64,000 bases of DNA, from positions 310,001 to 374,000 of the forward strand of contig NZ_JAUMKC010000001.1 of NCBI RefSeq assembly GCF_030519355.1. Direction: 5' to 3'. The notes below the pieces were generated by a model, which worked only from the letters and a program-made list of their open reading frames with translations, was not told where the DNA came from and searched no databases. The position numbers and the translations under genes are program-made. Origin of the DNA: Mucilaginibacter sp. L3T2-6. GTDB lineage: Bacteria; Bacteroidota; Bacteroidia; Sphingobacteriales; Sphingobacteriaceae. This document shows, piece by piece, positions 56,558 to 64,000 of the stretch; the first letter of the stretch is position 1; every line of letters starts with the position of its first letter.

Positions 56558-56625
56558 CTTTTACATTCGTTCAAATCACGGCTGTTATGTTAGTTTTGTA
56601 ACGTATTACACAAAAAATCAATTTA

Positions 56626-57315
56626 ATGAAATTTGGAGTAGTTATATTTCCCGGTTCCAATTGCGATGAGGACATCATCTACGTATTGGAGAAAATAATG
56701 GGCCAGCAAGTGGTTCGTTTATGGCATAAGGACCATGACCTGCAGGGCGCTGACTTTATTGTTTTACCCGGTGGTTTTTCTTTTGGCGATTATCTGCGCT
56801 CAGGAGCTATTGCTCGTTTTTCGCCTATTATGACGGAAGTTATTCAATTCGCTGCAAAGGGCGGATACGTGCTGGGCATCTGCAATGGTTTCCAGGTATT
56901 AACAGAGTCCGGGCTGCTTCAGGGAGCCTTATTGCACAATGAAAACCGTAAGTTCATCTGCCGTAACATTTACATGAGAGCCCAGACGCAAAACTCACTG
57001 ATCACTGCGCAAATAGATCCGGAAAGGGCGTTAAAAATACCTATCGCGCACGGCGAAGGCAATTACTTTGCCGATGCAGATGTGCTGAAATCGTTATATG
57101 ATAACGACCAGGTGCTGTTTAAATATTGCGATGAATCAGGTATGATCACAAGTGAGGCAAATCCTAATGGTTCGCTGGATAATATTGCAGGTATAACCAA
57201 TATTAAACGTAACGTATTCGGATTTATGCCACACCCTGAACGTGCATCAGATCCTCTTGTAGCTAACGAGGATGGATTGGCTATTTTTGAATCGATACTA
57301 TCGCTGGTGTATTAG
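56626..57315 (+). CDS. purQ: Phosphoribosylformylglycinamidine synthase subunit PurQ
   Basis: A 229-residue class I glutamine amidotransferase that supplies ammonia to PurL in purine synthesis. It shows 'MKFGVVIFPGSNCDEDIIYVLE', 'DFIVLPGGFSFGDYLRSGAIARFSPI', the nucleophile Cys86 in 'VLGICNGFQVLTE', and the His/Glu pair in 'FMPHPERASDPL'. PurL and PurS are not in the window. A TAGTTTTG -7 element lies at 56591-56598. It starts the run of plus-strand genes that continues with coaX. Confidence 0.96.
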   Translation: MKFGVVIFPGSNCDEDIIYVLEKIMGQQVVRLWHKDHDLQGADFIVLPGGFSFGDYLRSGAIARFSPIMTEVIQFAAKGGYVLGICNGFQVLTESGLLQGALLHNENRKFICRNIYMRAQTQNSLITAQIDPERALKIPIAHGEGNYFADADVLKSLYDNDQVLFKYCDESGMITSEANPNGSLDNIAGITNIKRNVFGFMPHPERASDPLVANEDGLAIFESILSLVY

Positions 57316-57383
57316 CCGATGGTGATTAGTTATGGCTTTTTTGGCGCTAACTAAAGACTGAAGCCCGGCTCAAGACCAACAAC

Positions 57384-58130
57384 ATGGAAGCAGCATTGGT
57401 TATCGATATTGGCAACACTTTTACAAAGATTGCTGTATTTGCCCAGGCTAAAGTACTTCATACAGAACAACATAAGCAGCCGGATGAAGGAATAATAAAC
57501 AACATCCTGTCCGGTTATCCGGTAAAAAAGGCCATTATATCGTCGGTAAAGAAAGAAATAGAGGAATGGCAAAATGTATTGGCGAAAAAAATTAAGCTGA
57601 TATATTTTAATACCGGGATGACAAGCGGCATAACCAATCACTACCTGACCCCTCAAACACTCGGCCTTGACAGGCTGGCAGCTGTAATCGGCGCGTATCA
57701 CTTGTACCCTGGTAAAAGTAATATGGTAATTGATGGCGGCACCTGCATAACGTACGATTGGGTTGATGCAGCCGGAAATTATTTTGGCGGCAGTATATCG
57801 CCGGGGTTAAATATGCGTTATAAGGCATTGAATAATTATACCGCCGGGTTGCCGCTGGTTGAGGCCGATGAAACATTTGCTGCTATAAGCGGAAACGACA
57901 CTAAATCGGCTATCTTATCAGGCGTGCAGAACGGGATAAAATACGAACTGGAAGGCTTTATTAAAAGCTATAAAAAAAAGGGGGAAGAGTTGAATATTGT
58001 GCTTACAGGGGGAGACAGCTATTTTTTTGATACGCTGTTAAAAAATAGCATCTTTGCCGCCTGTATTAAAATTGAGCCTCAACTGGTTCTTAAAGGATTA
58101 AACGCAGCCATACAAACTAATAATGATTAA
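57384..58130 (+). CDS. coaX: Type III pantothenate kinase
   Basis: A 248-residue ASKHA-fold kinase that phosphorylates pantothenate in coenzyme A synthesis. It has the phosphate-1 loop 'LVIDIGNTFTKIAVF', 'TPQTLGLDRLAAVIGAYHLYPG' (the G-x-D-R motif) and the phosphate-2 region 'MVIDGGTCITYDWVD'. The C-terminal adenosine motif is 'IVLTGGDSYFF'. Its last eight bases overlap the start of the following outer-membrane protein gene, indicating translational coupling. Confidence 0.95.
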   Translation: MEAALVIDIGNTFTKIAVFAQAKVLHTEQHKQPDEGIINNILSGYPVKKAIISSVKKEIEEWQNVLAKKIKLIYFNTGMTSGITNHYLTPQTLGLDRLAAVIGAYHLYPGKSNMVIDGGTCITYDWVDAAGNYFGGSISPGLNMRYKALNNYTAGLPLVEADETFAAISGNDTKSAILSGVQNGIKYELEGFIKSYKKKGEELNIVLTGGDSYFFDTLLKNSIFAACIKIEPQLVLKGLNAAIQTNND

Positions 58131-59466
58131 ATATACCAAGGTTTTTATACTACTATTACTCGCTGTTTCTGCCTTCAGGGCTAGTGCGCAAACAAATGCT
58201 ACCACCAGCTCTCCTTATTCAAGGTATGGTTTGGGTGATATAGACCAGGCTGTTATGCCCCAGCAACGAGGCATGGGTAATATAGGCGCTGCCATTAACA
58301 AAATAAACAACTATAACACCATAAACGTACTCAACCCGGCTTCATACTCCGAAATAAACTATACTACATTTGATATCGGCGTTTACGGAAACTCAATAGG
58401 CTTAAGCCAAACAGGCCAAACCAGTACGCGAAATGGCAACTTTAGGTTAAGCCATGTAAACTTTGCAGTGCCGGTAAGCCGTCGGTCGGCCTTAAGTTTT
58501 GGTTTAATGCCTTACAGCGAAATGGGGTACAATTTTAAGCAGACAAGGCCTAATTTTGGCACCGGGCTACCAATTGATACCAGCCGTGTGAATTATCTCT
58601 ATACCGGTGATGGCGGTTTGTCAAGGGCATATCTTGGTTACGGTTTTGGCTTCGGACCGCATTTCCGAATTGGCGCAAATGCATCGTATATTTTCGGTAA
58701 CTTAATACAAAACAGCTCGACAGAGGTTATACAGCCAGACGGCACGCCGCTTTACGGCACATTGAATTCAAGAATAGAACAAAGCAGGAGCGTTGGCGGA
58801 TTAAGCTATGACCTGGGTGTGCAATACTCTATCGATTGGGCCAATAGTACCAAACATGTCACTTTTGGTTATTCAACTTCGCTGGCAGGCAATGTCAGCA
58901 ACCACGAGTCAAACGTAGTATACCATTATATCTATGATGCCAGCGGCAACCAGAAAACCCCTATCGATTCGGTTACCAACAGGCAGGATGCAAAAACGCT
59001 GATCAGATTGCCAAACATTAACCACTTTGGCGTATCGTACCAGTATGATAACCATTTTTTGGTTGGCGCCGATTTTACCATGGGCAACTGGAGCAATTTG
59101 AGCATAAATGGTGTTAACCAGGGTTTTCAGAACAGCAAAACGTATAGTATTGGCGGCCAGTATACGCCTAATAACAACGCGCTCAGAAATTACTTTCAGA
59201 GAATCGATTACCGTTTAGGCTTCATCTACGATCAAACTTACCTCAGCCTGAATAATACCAACGTTAACCGTACAGCAGTCACCCTGGGCCTGGGCCTGCC
59301 GCTGGCGCCATCACAAACGTTATCAACCTTTTACAAAATAAATGTTTCGGCGGAAATTGGAAAGCGCGGCACCCTTGATAATGGTTTGGTTAAGGAAAAC
59401 TATGTAAATATTCACCTGGGCTTTACGCTTAACGATAAGTGGTTCCAGAAATACCAGTTCCATTAA
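58123..59466 (+). CDS. Outer membrane barrel protein of the coaX-lptC neighbourhood
   Basis: A 447-residue exported barrel protein. It has a signal peptide ('VFILLLLAVSAFRASAQ') and then 'TNATTSSPYSRYGLGDIDQAVMPQQRGMGNIGAAI', an opening seen in a Bacteroidota-specific outer-membrane family distantly like FadL/OmpP1. Alternating aromatic strands follow to the C-terminus ('NIHLGFTLNDKWFQKYQFH'). It is coupled to coaX by overlap and precedes lptC by 86 bases, so it may take part in outer-membrane lipid or lipopolysaccharide handling. Function is unknown. Confidence 0.8.
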   Translation: MIKYTKVFILLLLAVSAFRASAQTNATTSSPYSRYGLGDIDQAVMPQQRGMGNIGAAINKINNYNTINVLNPASYSEINYTTFDIGVYGNSIGLSQTGQTSTRNGNFRLSHVNFAVPVSRRSALSFGLMPYSEMGYNFKQTRPNFGTGLPIDTSRVNYLYTGDGGLSRAYLGYGFGFGPHFRIGANASYIFGNLIQNSSTEVIQPDGTPLYGTLNSRIEQSRSVGGLSYDLGVQYSIDWANSTKHVTFGYSTSLAGNVSNHESNVVYHYIYDASGNQKTPIDSVTNRQDAKTLIRLPNINHFGVSYQYDNHFLVGADFTMGNWSNLSINGVNQGFQNSKTYSIGGQYTPNNNALRNYFQRIDYRLGFIYDQTYLSLNNTNVNRTAVTLGLGLPLAPSQTLSTFYKINVSAEIGKRGTLDNGLVKENYVNIHLGFTLNDKWFQKYQFH

Positions 59467-59552
59467 TAGCTATTACGCACGTTGGGAAGGGGAAGTAAAT
59501 ACTTGACTGAAGCCGGCTGCGTTATATAAATGGTTTCCGACGATTTTTACTC

Positions 59553-60137
59553 ATGAAAGCTGTTCTCACAAAGATATTTATATACCTGCCGGCACTGTTT
59601 GCCGGCATGTTTCTTTTCAGCTCGTGCGAAAACTCGTTGAATGATATCAAGAAAATCTCATCACCAGAAGAGGATAAGCCTATATCACGGTCAACCGGCG
59701 TCGACGTGATCTACAGTGACTCCGCAAAGGTGAAGTTCCATCTGACGGCGCCAGTGATGGTTGATTACGAGGAGAACACACCGAAACCTTACAAAGAATT
59801 TCCGAAAGGCGTTAAGCTGGTTTTCTATAATGATGAGTTGAAAGAATCAGGAAATGTTGTTTCGGACTACGCCATTCAGCGCGAAAAGGAAAATATTGTT
59901 GAGTTCAGGAAAAATGTTGTAGCAACCAATGCTGACGGGCAGGTTTTTAAATCGGATGAACTGATTTATGATATGACAGCCCGGACATTTAAATCGTCCA
60001 AAGCAGTTGAGATAACCAGCCCGAATGGTGATATTGCGGAAGGGTTTGGTTTTGAAAGCAGCGAGAGTATGTATCCCTGGCGCATGGGAAATACTACAGG
60101 CTCATTTCACGTAGATGAGAAGGATATGGAGGAATAA
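59553..60137 (+). CDS. lptC: LPS export periplasmic protein LptC (lipoprotein form)
   Basis: A 194-residue protein of the LptC/OstA-like fold, part of the bridge that carries lipopolysaccharide from the inner to the outer membrane. The N-terminus is a lipoprotein signal ('FAGMFLFSSC', Cys26 region). The body has beta-jellyroll repeats: 'YSDSAKVKFHLTAPVMVDYEENTPKPYKEFPKGVKLVFY', 'ENIVEFRKNVVATNADGQVFKSDELIYDMTARTFKSSKAVEI'. E. coli LptC is membrane anchored by a helix instead; the lipobox form is common in Bacteroidota. Confidence 0.87.
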   Translation: MKAVLTKIFIYLPALFAGMFLFSSCENSLNDIKKISSPEEDKPISRSTGVDVIYSDSAKVKFHLTAPVMVDYEENTPKPYKEFPKGVKLVFYNDELKESGNVVSDYAIQREKENIVEFRKNVVATNADGQVFKSDELIYDMTARTFKSSKAVEITSPNGDIAEGFGFESSESMYPWRMGNTTGSFHVDEKDMEE

Positions 60138-60328
60138 AAATTCTGGATTGCCGGATTTTCAATGCCGGATCAATTGACATGTTTTTTTATAAAATCAGAG
60201 TCTTTCTGACTTCCGGATTTCCAAGATTTTAAACTAAAATTTATACAAAATTTTGTGTTATAGAATTTTACTAAAAATTGTATCTTGCGCCCTCTTTTTA
60301 GTAACATACAATAAAATTATAAGGTTAT

Positions 60329-62437
60329 ATGGGTATTATGGGTTTTTTGCGGGAACGGATGGGGAAGATTCTCGCAATTTCTATTGGTATTGCATTGTTT
60401 GCGTTCATCGTGGGTGAGGTTGGCAAGTCGGGCAGCTCGTTCTTCAGGGATGACCGTAACATGCTGGGCGAGGTTGGCGGCGAAAAGCTTGAATACGATA
60501 AGTTCAATAAATTATACGAGCAGCAAAGCAACCAGTTCAGGCAGCAGTCTCAACAGGCTACATTAACACCGCAGATCGCAGCTTATGTGCAGGAGTCGAC
60601 CTGGAACAGCATGGTAAGCCAGATGATATTAAAAAAGGAAGTTGATAAGCTTGGCCTTGCGGTGGGCGATGATGAAGTTAACAACATGGTTAACGGCAAT
60701 AATCCCGACCCTCAGATTGTACAGGCTTTCGGTAACCCTCAAACCGGAAAAATTGATGTAACCAGGTTTAATAATTTTAAAGCACAGTTAAACGCTTCAA
60801 AGGCGAATGACCCGATCAGGCAGCAATGGAACGATTTTATTGAAGCCCTGGGCACCAATAAACTGAGTCAGAAATACCTGTCGATCGTATCGAATGGCTT
60901 ATATGTTAACTCGCTTGAAGCTAAAGAGAACTACCAGGCAAAAAACAAGCTGGTTAACTTTAAATATGTAACGCTTGATTATGCATCAGTTCCGGATAAT
61001 AAAATTACTTTAACCGACGCTGATTACCAGGCTTATTATGATGAGCACAAAAATGAGTTTAAAACTCCGCAGGAGTTAAGAACATTCGATTATGTAAGCT
61101 TTAATGCTGCGCCGTCAAAAGATGATACGGCTGCCATAAAAAAGCAGGCTGATAAACTGGCTGCCGACTTCAAAGCCTCCACAAACGATTCATTGTTCGT
61201 ACAGATCAATTCCGAAGATAAAGCCCCGCTTAAGTTTGTGCACAAAGGCCAGCTGGAGCCAAAACTGGATTCGGTAATGTTTACAGCTGCTAAAGGTTTT
61301 ACCTACGGCCCGTACCTGAGCGGTAACAGCTATAAAATAGCAAAACTTGTTGATGCAGTGGTAGGCCCCGACTCTATAAAGGCGCGCCACATCCTTATCG
61401 ATCCTACCGGTATAGGGCTTGAAAAAGCCAAAGCCAAGGCAGATTCCATAAAGAAACTGATACAGGGTGGCAAATCATTTGCTGAAATGTCGACCCAGTT
61501 TTCAGCTGATAAAGCAGCAGCAGCCAAAGGCGGCGACCTGGGTACTTTCGCCCGTGGTTTGATGGTGCCAGAGTTTGATGATCAGATCTTCACCGCTAAA
61601 AAAGGCGATTTGAAAGTTATTACTACCCAGTTTGGCGTACACATTGTCGATATTGAAGATGAAAAAGGTTCATCAAAGGTGGTTAAGGTTGCGGTAGTTG
61701 ATGTTCCGTTAAAAGCAAGCAGCGCTACGCAAACTGCTGTTTACAGCAAAGCGCAGACGTTTTTAGCAAATCTGAATAAAGACAATTTTGATGCGGAAGC
61801 TAAAAAAGAAAAGCTGGCCGTAAAAACAGCCACAGATGTTACCGGTGTTGCGGCTACCATACCGGGTGTTGAAAGCGCCCGGGATATTGTAAAGTGGGCA
61901 TACACTGCCGAGCCAGGCGACTTTTCTGAAAAAGTATTCATCACTGGTGACCAATACATTGTTGCACACCTGCTGAACGTTAAGCCCAAGGGCCAGTTAT
62001 CGCTTGAGGCTGTTAAAAAGCAGATAGAGCCCATGGTTAAGAACATGGTAAAAGGCAAGCAGCTGACAGAAAAGTTACAAGCAGCCTTAAATGGTTCAGG
62101 AAATATCGACCAGGTGGCTCAAAAATCAGGCGCTAAGGTTGTGCCGGTTCAGAACATAGTTTTCGCAAACCCTATTATTCCCGGCCGAACAGCAGAATAT
62201 AAGGTTATTGGTTCTGTATTCGGTTCGCAGCCAAACAAGCTTTCCAAGGTTATCGACGGTCAGCAAGGGGTATTTGTATTCAGTGTCGACAGCTTTATTA
62301 ATCCGGCGCCACTTACCAATACCGTAAAAGAGAAAGAAACATTGGCGCAGGGCCTGCTGCAGCGTTCGCAATCGCAGGTGTTTGACGCACTGAAAGATAA
62401 GGCGAATGTAAAAGATTACAGGGCTAAGTTTTTATAA
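60329..62437 (+). CDS. PpiD/SurA-like peptidyl-prolyl isomerase
   Basis: A 702-residue membrane-anchored foldase. A single N-terminal helix (about residues 12-30, 'MGKILAISIGIALFAFIVGEVG') is followed by a SurA_N-type helical region to about residue 230 and a parvulin domain near residues 350-447: 'ARHILIDPTGIGLEKAKAKADSIKKLIQGGKSFAEMSTQFSADKAAAAKGGDLGTF'. A second, degenerate parvulin-like section may lie near residues 500-640. PpiD-type proteins assist newly exported outer-membrane proteins. It follows lptC by 191 bases. Confidence 0.9.
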   Translation: MGIMGFLRERMGKILAISIGIALFAFIVGEVGKSGSSFFRDDRNMLGEVGGEKLEYDKFNKLYEQQSNQFRQQSQQATLTPQIAAYVQESTWNSMVSQMILKKEVDKLGLAVGDDEVNNMVNGNNPDPQIVQAFGNPQTGKIDVTRFNNFKAQLNASKANDPIRQQWNDFIEALGTNKLSQKYLSIVSNGLYVNSLEAKENYQAKNKLVNFKYVTLDYASVPDNKITLTDADYQAYYDEHKNEFKTPQELRTFDYVSFNAAPSKDDTAAIKKQADKLAADFKASTNDSLFVQINSEDKAPLKFVHKGQLEPKLDSVMFTAAKGFTYGPYLSGNSYKIAKLVDAVVGPDSIKARHILIDPTGIGLEKAKAKADSIKKLIQGGKSFAEMSTQFSADKAAAAKGGDLGTFARGLMVPEFDDQIFTAKKGDLKVITTQFGVHIVDIEDEKGSSKVVKVAVVDVPLKASSATQTAVYSKAQTFLANLNKDNFDAEAKKEKLAVKTATDVTGVAATIPGVESARDIVKWAYTAEPGDFSEKVFITGDQYIVAHLLNVKPKGQLSLEAVKKQIEPMVKNMVKGKQLTEKLQAALNGSGNIDQVAQKSGAKVVPVQNIVFANPIIPGRTAEYKVIGSVFGSQPNKLSKVIDGQQGVFVFSVDSFINPAPLTNTVKEKETLAQGLLQRSQSQVFDALKDKANVKDYRAKFL

Positions 62438-62568
62438 GAACTTTTTGAAGTAATTTTGTATCCGGGATGAGTTAATACTTGTCCCGGATTTTTTGTTTTA
62501 GCGACGCTCAGCAAGATAAAATCCTTTACTACAAACGCTTTGATAAAAAGAGTCCTAACTTTGTAATT

Positions 62569-62769
62569 ATGGCAACTATAACGGTACACCCAAAATCAGA
62601 ACAACAAGCCAGCCTTTTTGAGCAGTTGGCTATTGCGTTAAACGTTCCTTTTGAAAGAAAGGAACAAGATGCATACGACCCTGAATTTGTTGCTAAAATA
62701 CTTGAGGGTAGTAAAGAGGTGGCGGACGGGAAGGGCACGAAAATCCGGCTGGAAGACTTATGGAAATAG
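62569..62769 (+). CDS. DUF2683-type antitoxin
   Basis: A 66-residue protein with 'MATITVHPKSEQQASLFEQLAIALNVPFE', a linker, and 'YDPEFVAKILEGSKEVADGKGTKIRLEDLWK'. This is the pattern of the small DUF2683 proteins that pair with YoeB-like toxins in Bacteroidota. The C-terminal part would bind the toxin. The start is the ATG at 62569; the open frame upstream has no family similarity. Its 3' end overlaps the toxin start by 10 bases, typical of the operon. Confidence 0.8.
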   Translation: MATITVHPKSEQQASLFEQLAIALNVPFERKEQDAYDPEFVAKILEGSKEVADGKGTKIRLEDLWK

Positions 62770-63034
62770 TTTATTCCAGCCGTGCACTAAGTGATTTAGA
62801 TTTTTGGAAAAAATCAGGTAACAAAAAGGTTCAAAAGAAAATCTACGACCTGATAGCCGATATCATTGAACATCCTTTTGAAGGTATCGGCAAGCCGGAG
62901 CCTCTAAAACATGCACTTTCCGGAAAGTGGTCAAGACGTATCAATAGCGAGCATAGATTAGTTTAGAAATATTGCCCATTAACGATATCGTTATTTTGAG
63001 TATTCTCTCTTTAAAAGGCCACTACGAAAAATAA
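62760..63034 (+). pseudogene. Txe/YoeB-family toxin, frameshifted near the C-terminus
   Basis: The first 68 codons encode a YoeB-type RNase toxin: 'MEIVYSSRALSDLDFWKKSGNKKVQKKIYDLIADII', 'GIGKPEPLKHALSGKWSRRINSEHRLV'. A TAG then stops the frame at 62964-62966. In the next frame the family C-terminus follows at once: 'EILPINDIVILSILSLKGHYEK', ending at a stop at 63034. One missing base between GTTTA and GAAATA explains this. The lost end carries the His-Tyr pair used in YoeB catalysis. The gene is therefore probably inactive unless the missing base is a sequencing error. Confidence 0.85.
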
Positions 63035-63061
63035 TACTGTATAGAGAAACGAAATAAAACA

Positions 63062-63577
63062 ATGGAAATACAGGAAAATATCATAAATAAGGTTGCACAG
63101 AGCGGATTGGTAACGCTGGACCCTGCTGCATTTTATCCGCAAGGCGAAAGAGTTGTGTATGATATAAAGGATAATCTTTTTATGGAGCTTATTCTAAAAG
63201 AAAAGGATTTCAGGGAGTTTGTAAAGGGTCATGACTGGGCCCAATACCAGGATAAATATGTTGCGTTAACCTGCACAGCTGACGCTATTGTGCCTGCCTG
63301 GGCTTACATGCTGCTGGCGAACCGGCTCGCGCCTTATGCCAAAGAAGTCGTATTTGGTGATGCGGAGGTACTGGAAACCGTATTGTTTGTTAAAAGCGTT
63401 GCCGGCCTGGATGTTGAGCAATATCGTGACCAGCGCATAGTGATCAAAGGCTGCGGCGATATCCCGGTACCGGTATCTGCATACGTTGAGTTAACTAAAA
63501 AGCTTACGCCTGTTGTAAAAAGCCTGATGTTCGGAGAGCCGTGCTCAACCGTGCCGATTTATAAGAGAAAAGATTAA
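63062..63577 (+). CDS. DUF2480-family protein
   Basis: A 171-residue soluble protein of the Bacteroidota family DUF2480. Characteristic parts are 'KVAQSGLVTLDPAAFYPQGERVVYDIKDNLFMELILKEKDFREFVKGHDWAQYQDKYVAL', 'CTADAIVPAWAYMLLANRLAPYAKEVVFG' and 'VIKGCGDIPVPVSAYVELTKKLTPVVKSLMFGEPCSTVPIYKRK'. Conserved Cys residues ('TCTAD', 'KGCGD', 'EPCSTVPI') suggest metal or redox chemistry, but no function is established. The next gene downstream is a DUF3108 protein. Confidence 0.85.
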   Translation: MEIQENIINKVAQSGLVTLDPAAFYPQGERVVYDIKDNLFMELILKEKDFREFVKGHDWAQYQDKYVALTCTADAIVPAWAYMLLANRLAPYAKEVVFGDAEVLETVLFVKSVAGLDVEQYRDQRIVIKGCGDIPVPVSAYVELTKKLTPVVKSLMFGEPCSTVPIYKRKD

Positions 63578-63756
63578 ACAAAACACGGAAGGCTACCGGG
63601 TTTTAAAACTAAGTAAGCGTTAATGAGCAGATATTTATCTTGAAATTGTAATATTCATCTATAATAATTTACCTAACGCATAGTTTATAGTCAAAGCCTT
63701 AAATAACAATACATACAATTGATTGTAATTAAGAAACAGGCTAATAATCCTACCAG

Positions 63757-64000
63757 ATGAATAAATACATTCTGACTTTACTTTCCCTTATATTTTTTAC
63801 AGGTACATCATTAGGGCAGGAGAAAGAGATCACCTACCTGGGCGAACCGTCGTTTAAACCCGGAGAAGAGTTAAGCTATAAATTGAAATACGGATTTTTT
63901 ACTGCTGCCGAAGCTGTGATAAGAGTGGGCGAAAGCGATAAAAAATTTGAAGGTAAGCCGGCTTACCATATCGTTGCCGATGCCAAAACGGCCGGTACTT
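63757..64000 (+). CDS. DUF3108-domain exported protein, cut by window edge
   Basis: The first 81 codons are visible. It has a signal peptide ('ILTLLSLIFFTGTSLGQ') and then 'FKPGEELSYKLKYGFFTAAEAVIRVG', the opening of DUF3108 periplasmic proteins. The rest lies beyond the window. It follows the DUF2480 gene on the same strand after a 179-base gap. Confidence 0.8.
   Translation, partial: MNKYILTLLSLIFFTGTSLGQEKEITYLGEPSFKPGEELSYKLKYGFFTAAEAVIRVGESDKKFEGKPAYHIVADAKTAGT

Noticed and set aside
62479..62568. Upstream extension of the antitoxin frame
   Set aside because: The residues do not resemble the family; the ATG at 62569 gives the standard MATITVHPK start.

Overview
The window is chromosomal DNA from a member of the Bacteroidota, most likely family Sphingobacteriaceae (Mucilaginibacter/Pedobacter type). 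This rests on the gene content: a two-component propeller hybrid kinase, an OmpA protein with a thrombospondin-type-3 stretch, a type-B (CHU_C-like) secretion-sorting domain remnant, DUF2480, DUF3108, DUF6427 and M61 proteins. It also rests on TAnnTTTG-type -7 promoter elements and the absence of clear Shine-Dalgarno sites. I saw no rRNA, tRNA, CRISPR array, prophage or intact insertion sequence. Most of the window is ordinary core genome; the accessory signal is concentrated in one glycan cluster, one decayed toxin-antitoxin pair and one adhesin remnant.

Layout. 1-4.8 kb: a C-terminally cut oligopeptide-binding lipoprotein, a DUF1801 protein, a Ku end-joining protein, and a response regulator overlapping a GlcNAc-kinase-like gene. 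4.9-10.9 kb: a minus-strand MarR - membrane-fusion protein - RND pump - TolC efflux operon. 11-17 kb: an M61 peptidase with PDZ domain, a 51-residue membrane protein, the lnt/rsmI pair and serS. 17-27 kb: a receiver-like protein, SIMPL protein, M28 peptidase, TM2 protein, gcvP, a collapsed adhesin gene, pdxJ and a deacetylase-like protein. 27-37 kb: a 1417-residue hybrid sensor kinase with a dead first receiver, an MFS transporter, a second M28 peptidase, recG and ridA. 37-41.4 kb: a small membrane protein beside a nine-copy heptamer repeat, the major OmpA-like protein, an M24 aminopeptidase and meaB.

41.5-48.3 kb is a surface-glycan cluster: three GT2 glycosyltransferases in tandem, an MsbA-like ABC exporter, another glycosyltransferase, and a convergent putative transferase that carries a run of nine C in its early coding region. 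48.5-57.3 kb: a small beta-barrel protein, a GH3 glycosidase, a Rossmann protein, a YjjG-type phosphatase, a DinB protein, an LpxH-like phosphatase, a MurG-like glycosyltransferase, DUF6427 and purQ. 57.4-62.4 kb: the coaX - outer-membrane barrel - lptC - PpiD/SurA-like foldase group, which links to lipopolysaccharide and outer-membrane assembly. 62.5-64 kb: a DUF2683-type antitoxin with a frameshifted YoeB-type toxin, DUF2480, and the start of a DUF3108 protein.

Envelope biogenesis is the recurring theme: Lnt for lipoprotein maturation; the MsbA-like exporter, LptC and LpxH-like protein for lipopolysaccharide; glycosyltransferases for surface glycans; PpiD-like and OmpA for outer-membrane proteins. 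I did not find a clearly new multi-gene system. The best leads are the adhesin reduced to its two ends, the poly-C tract in a surface-glycan gene, the frameshifted toxin, and a perfect 20-bp inverted repeat that places mirrored promoter elements against two divergent genes.
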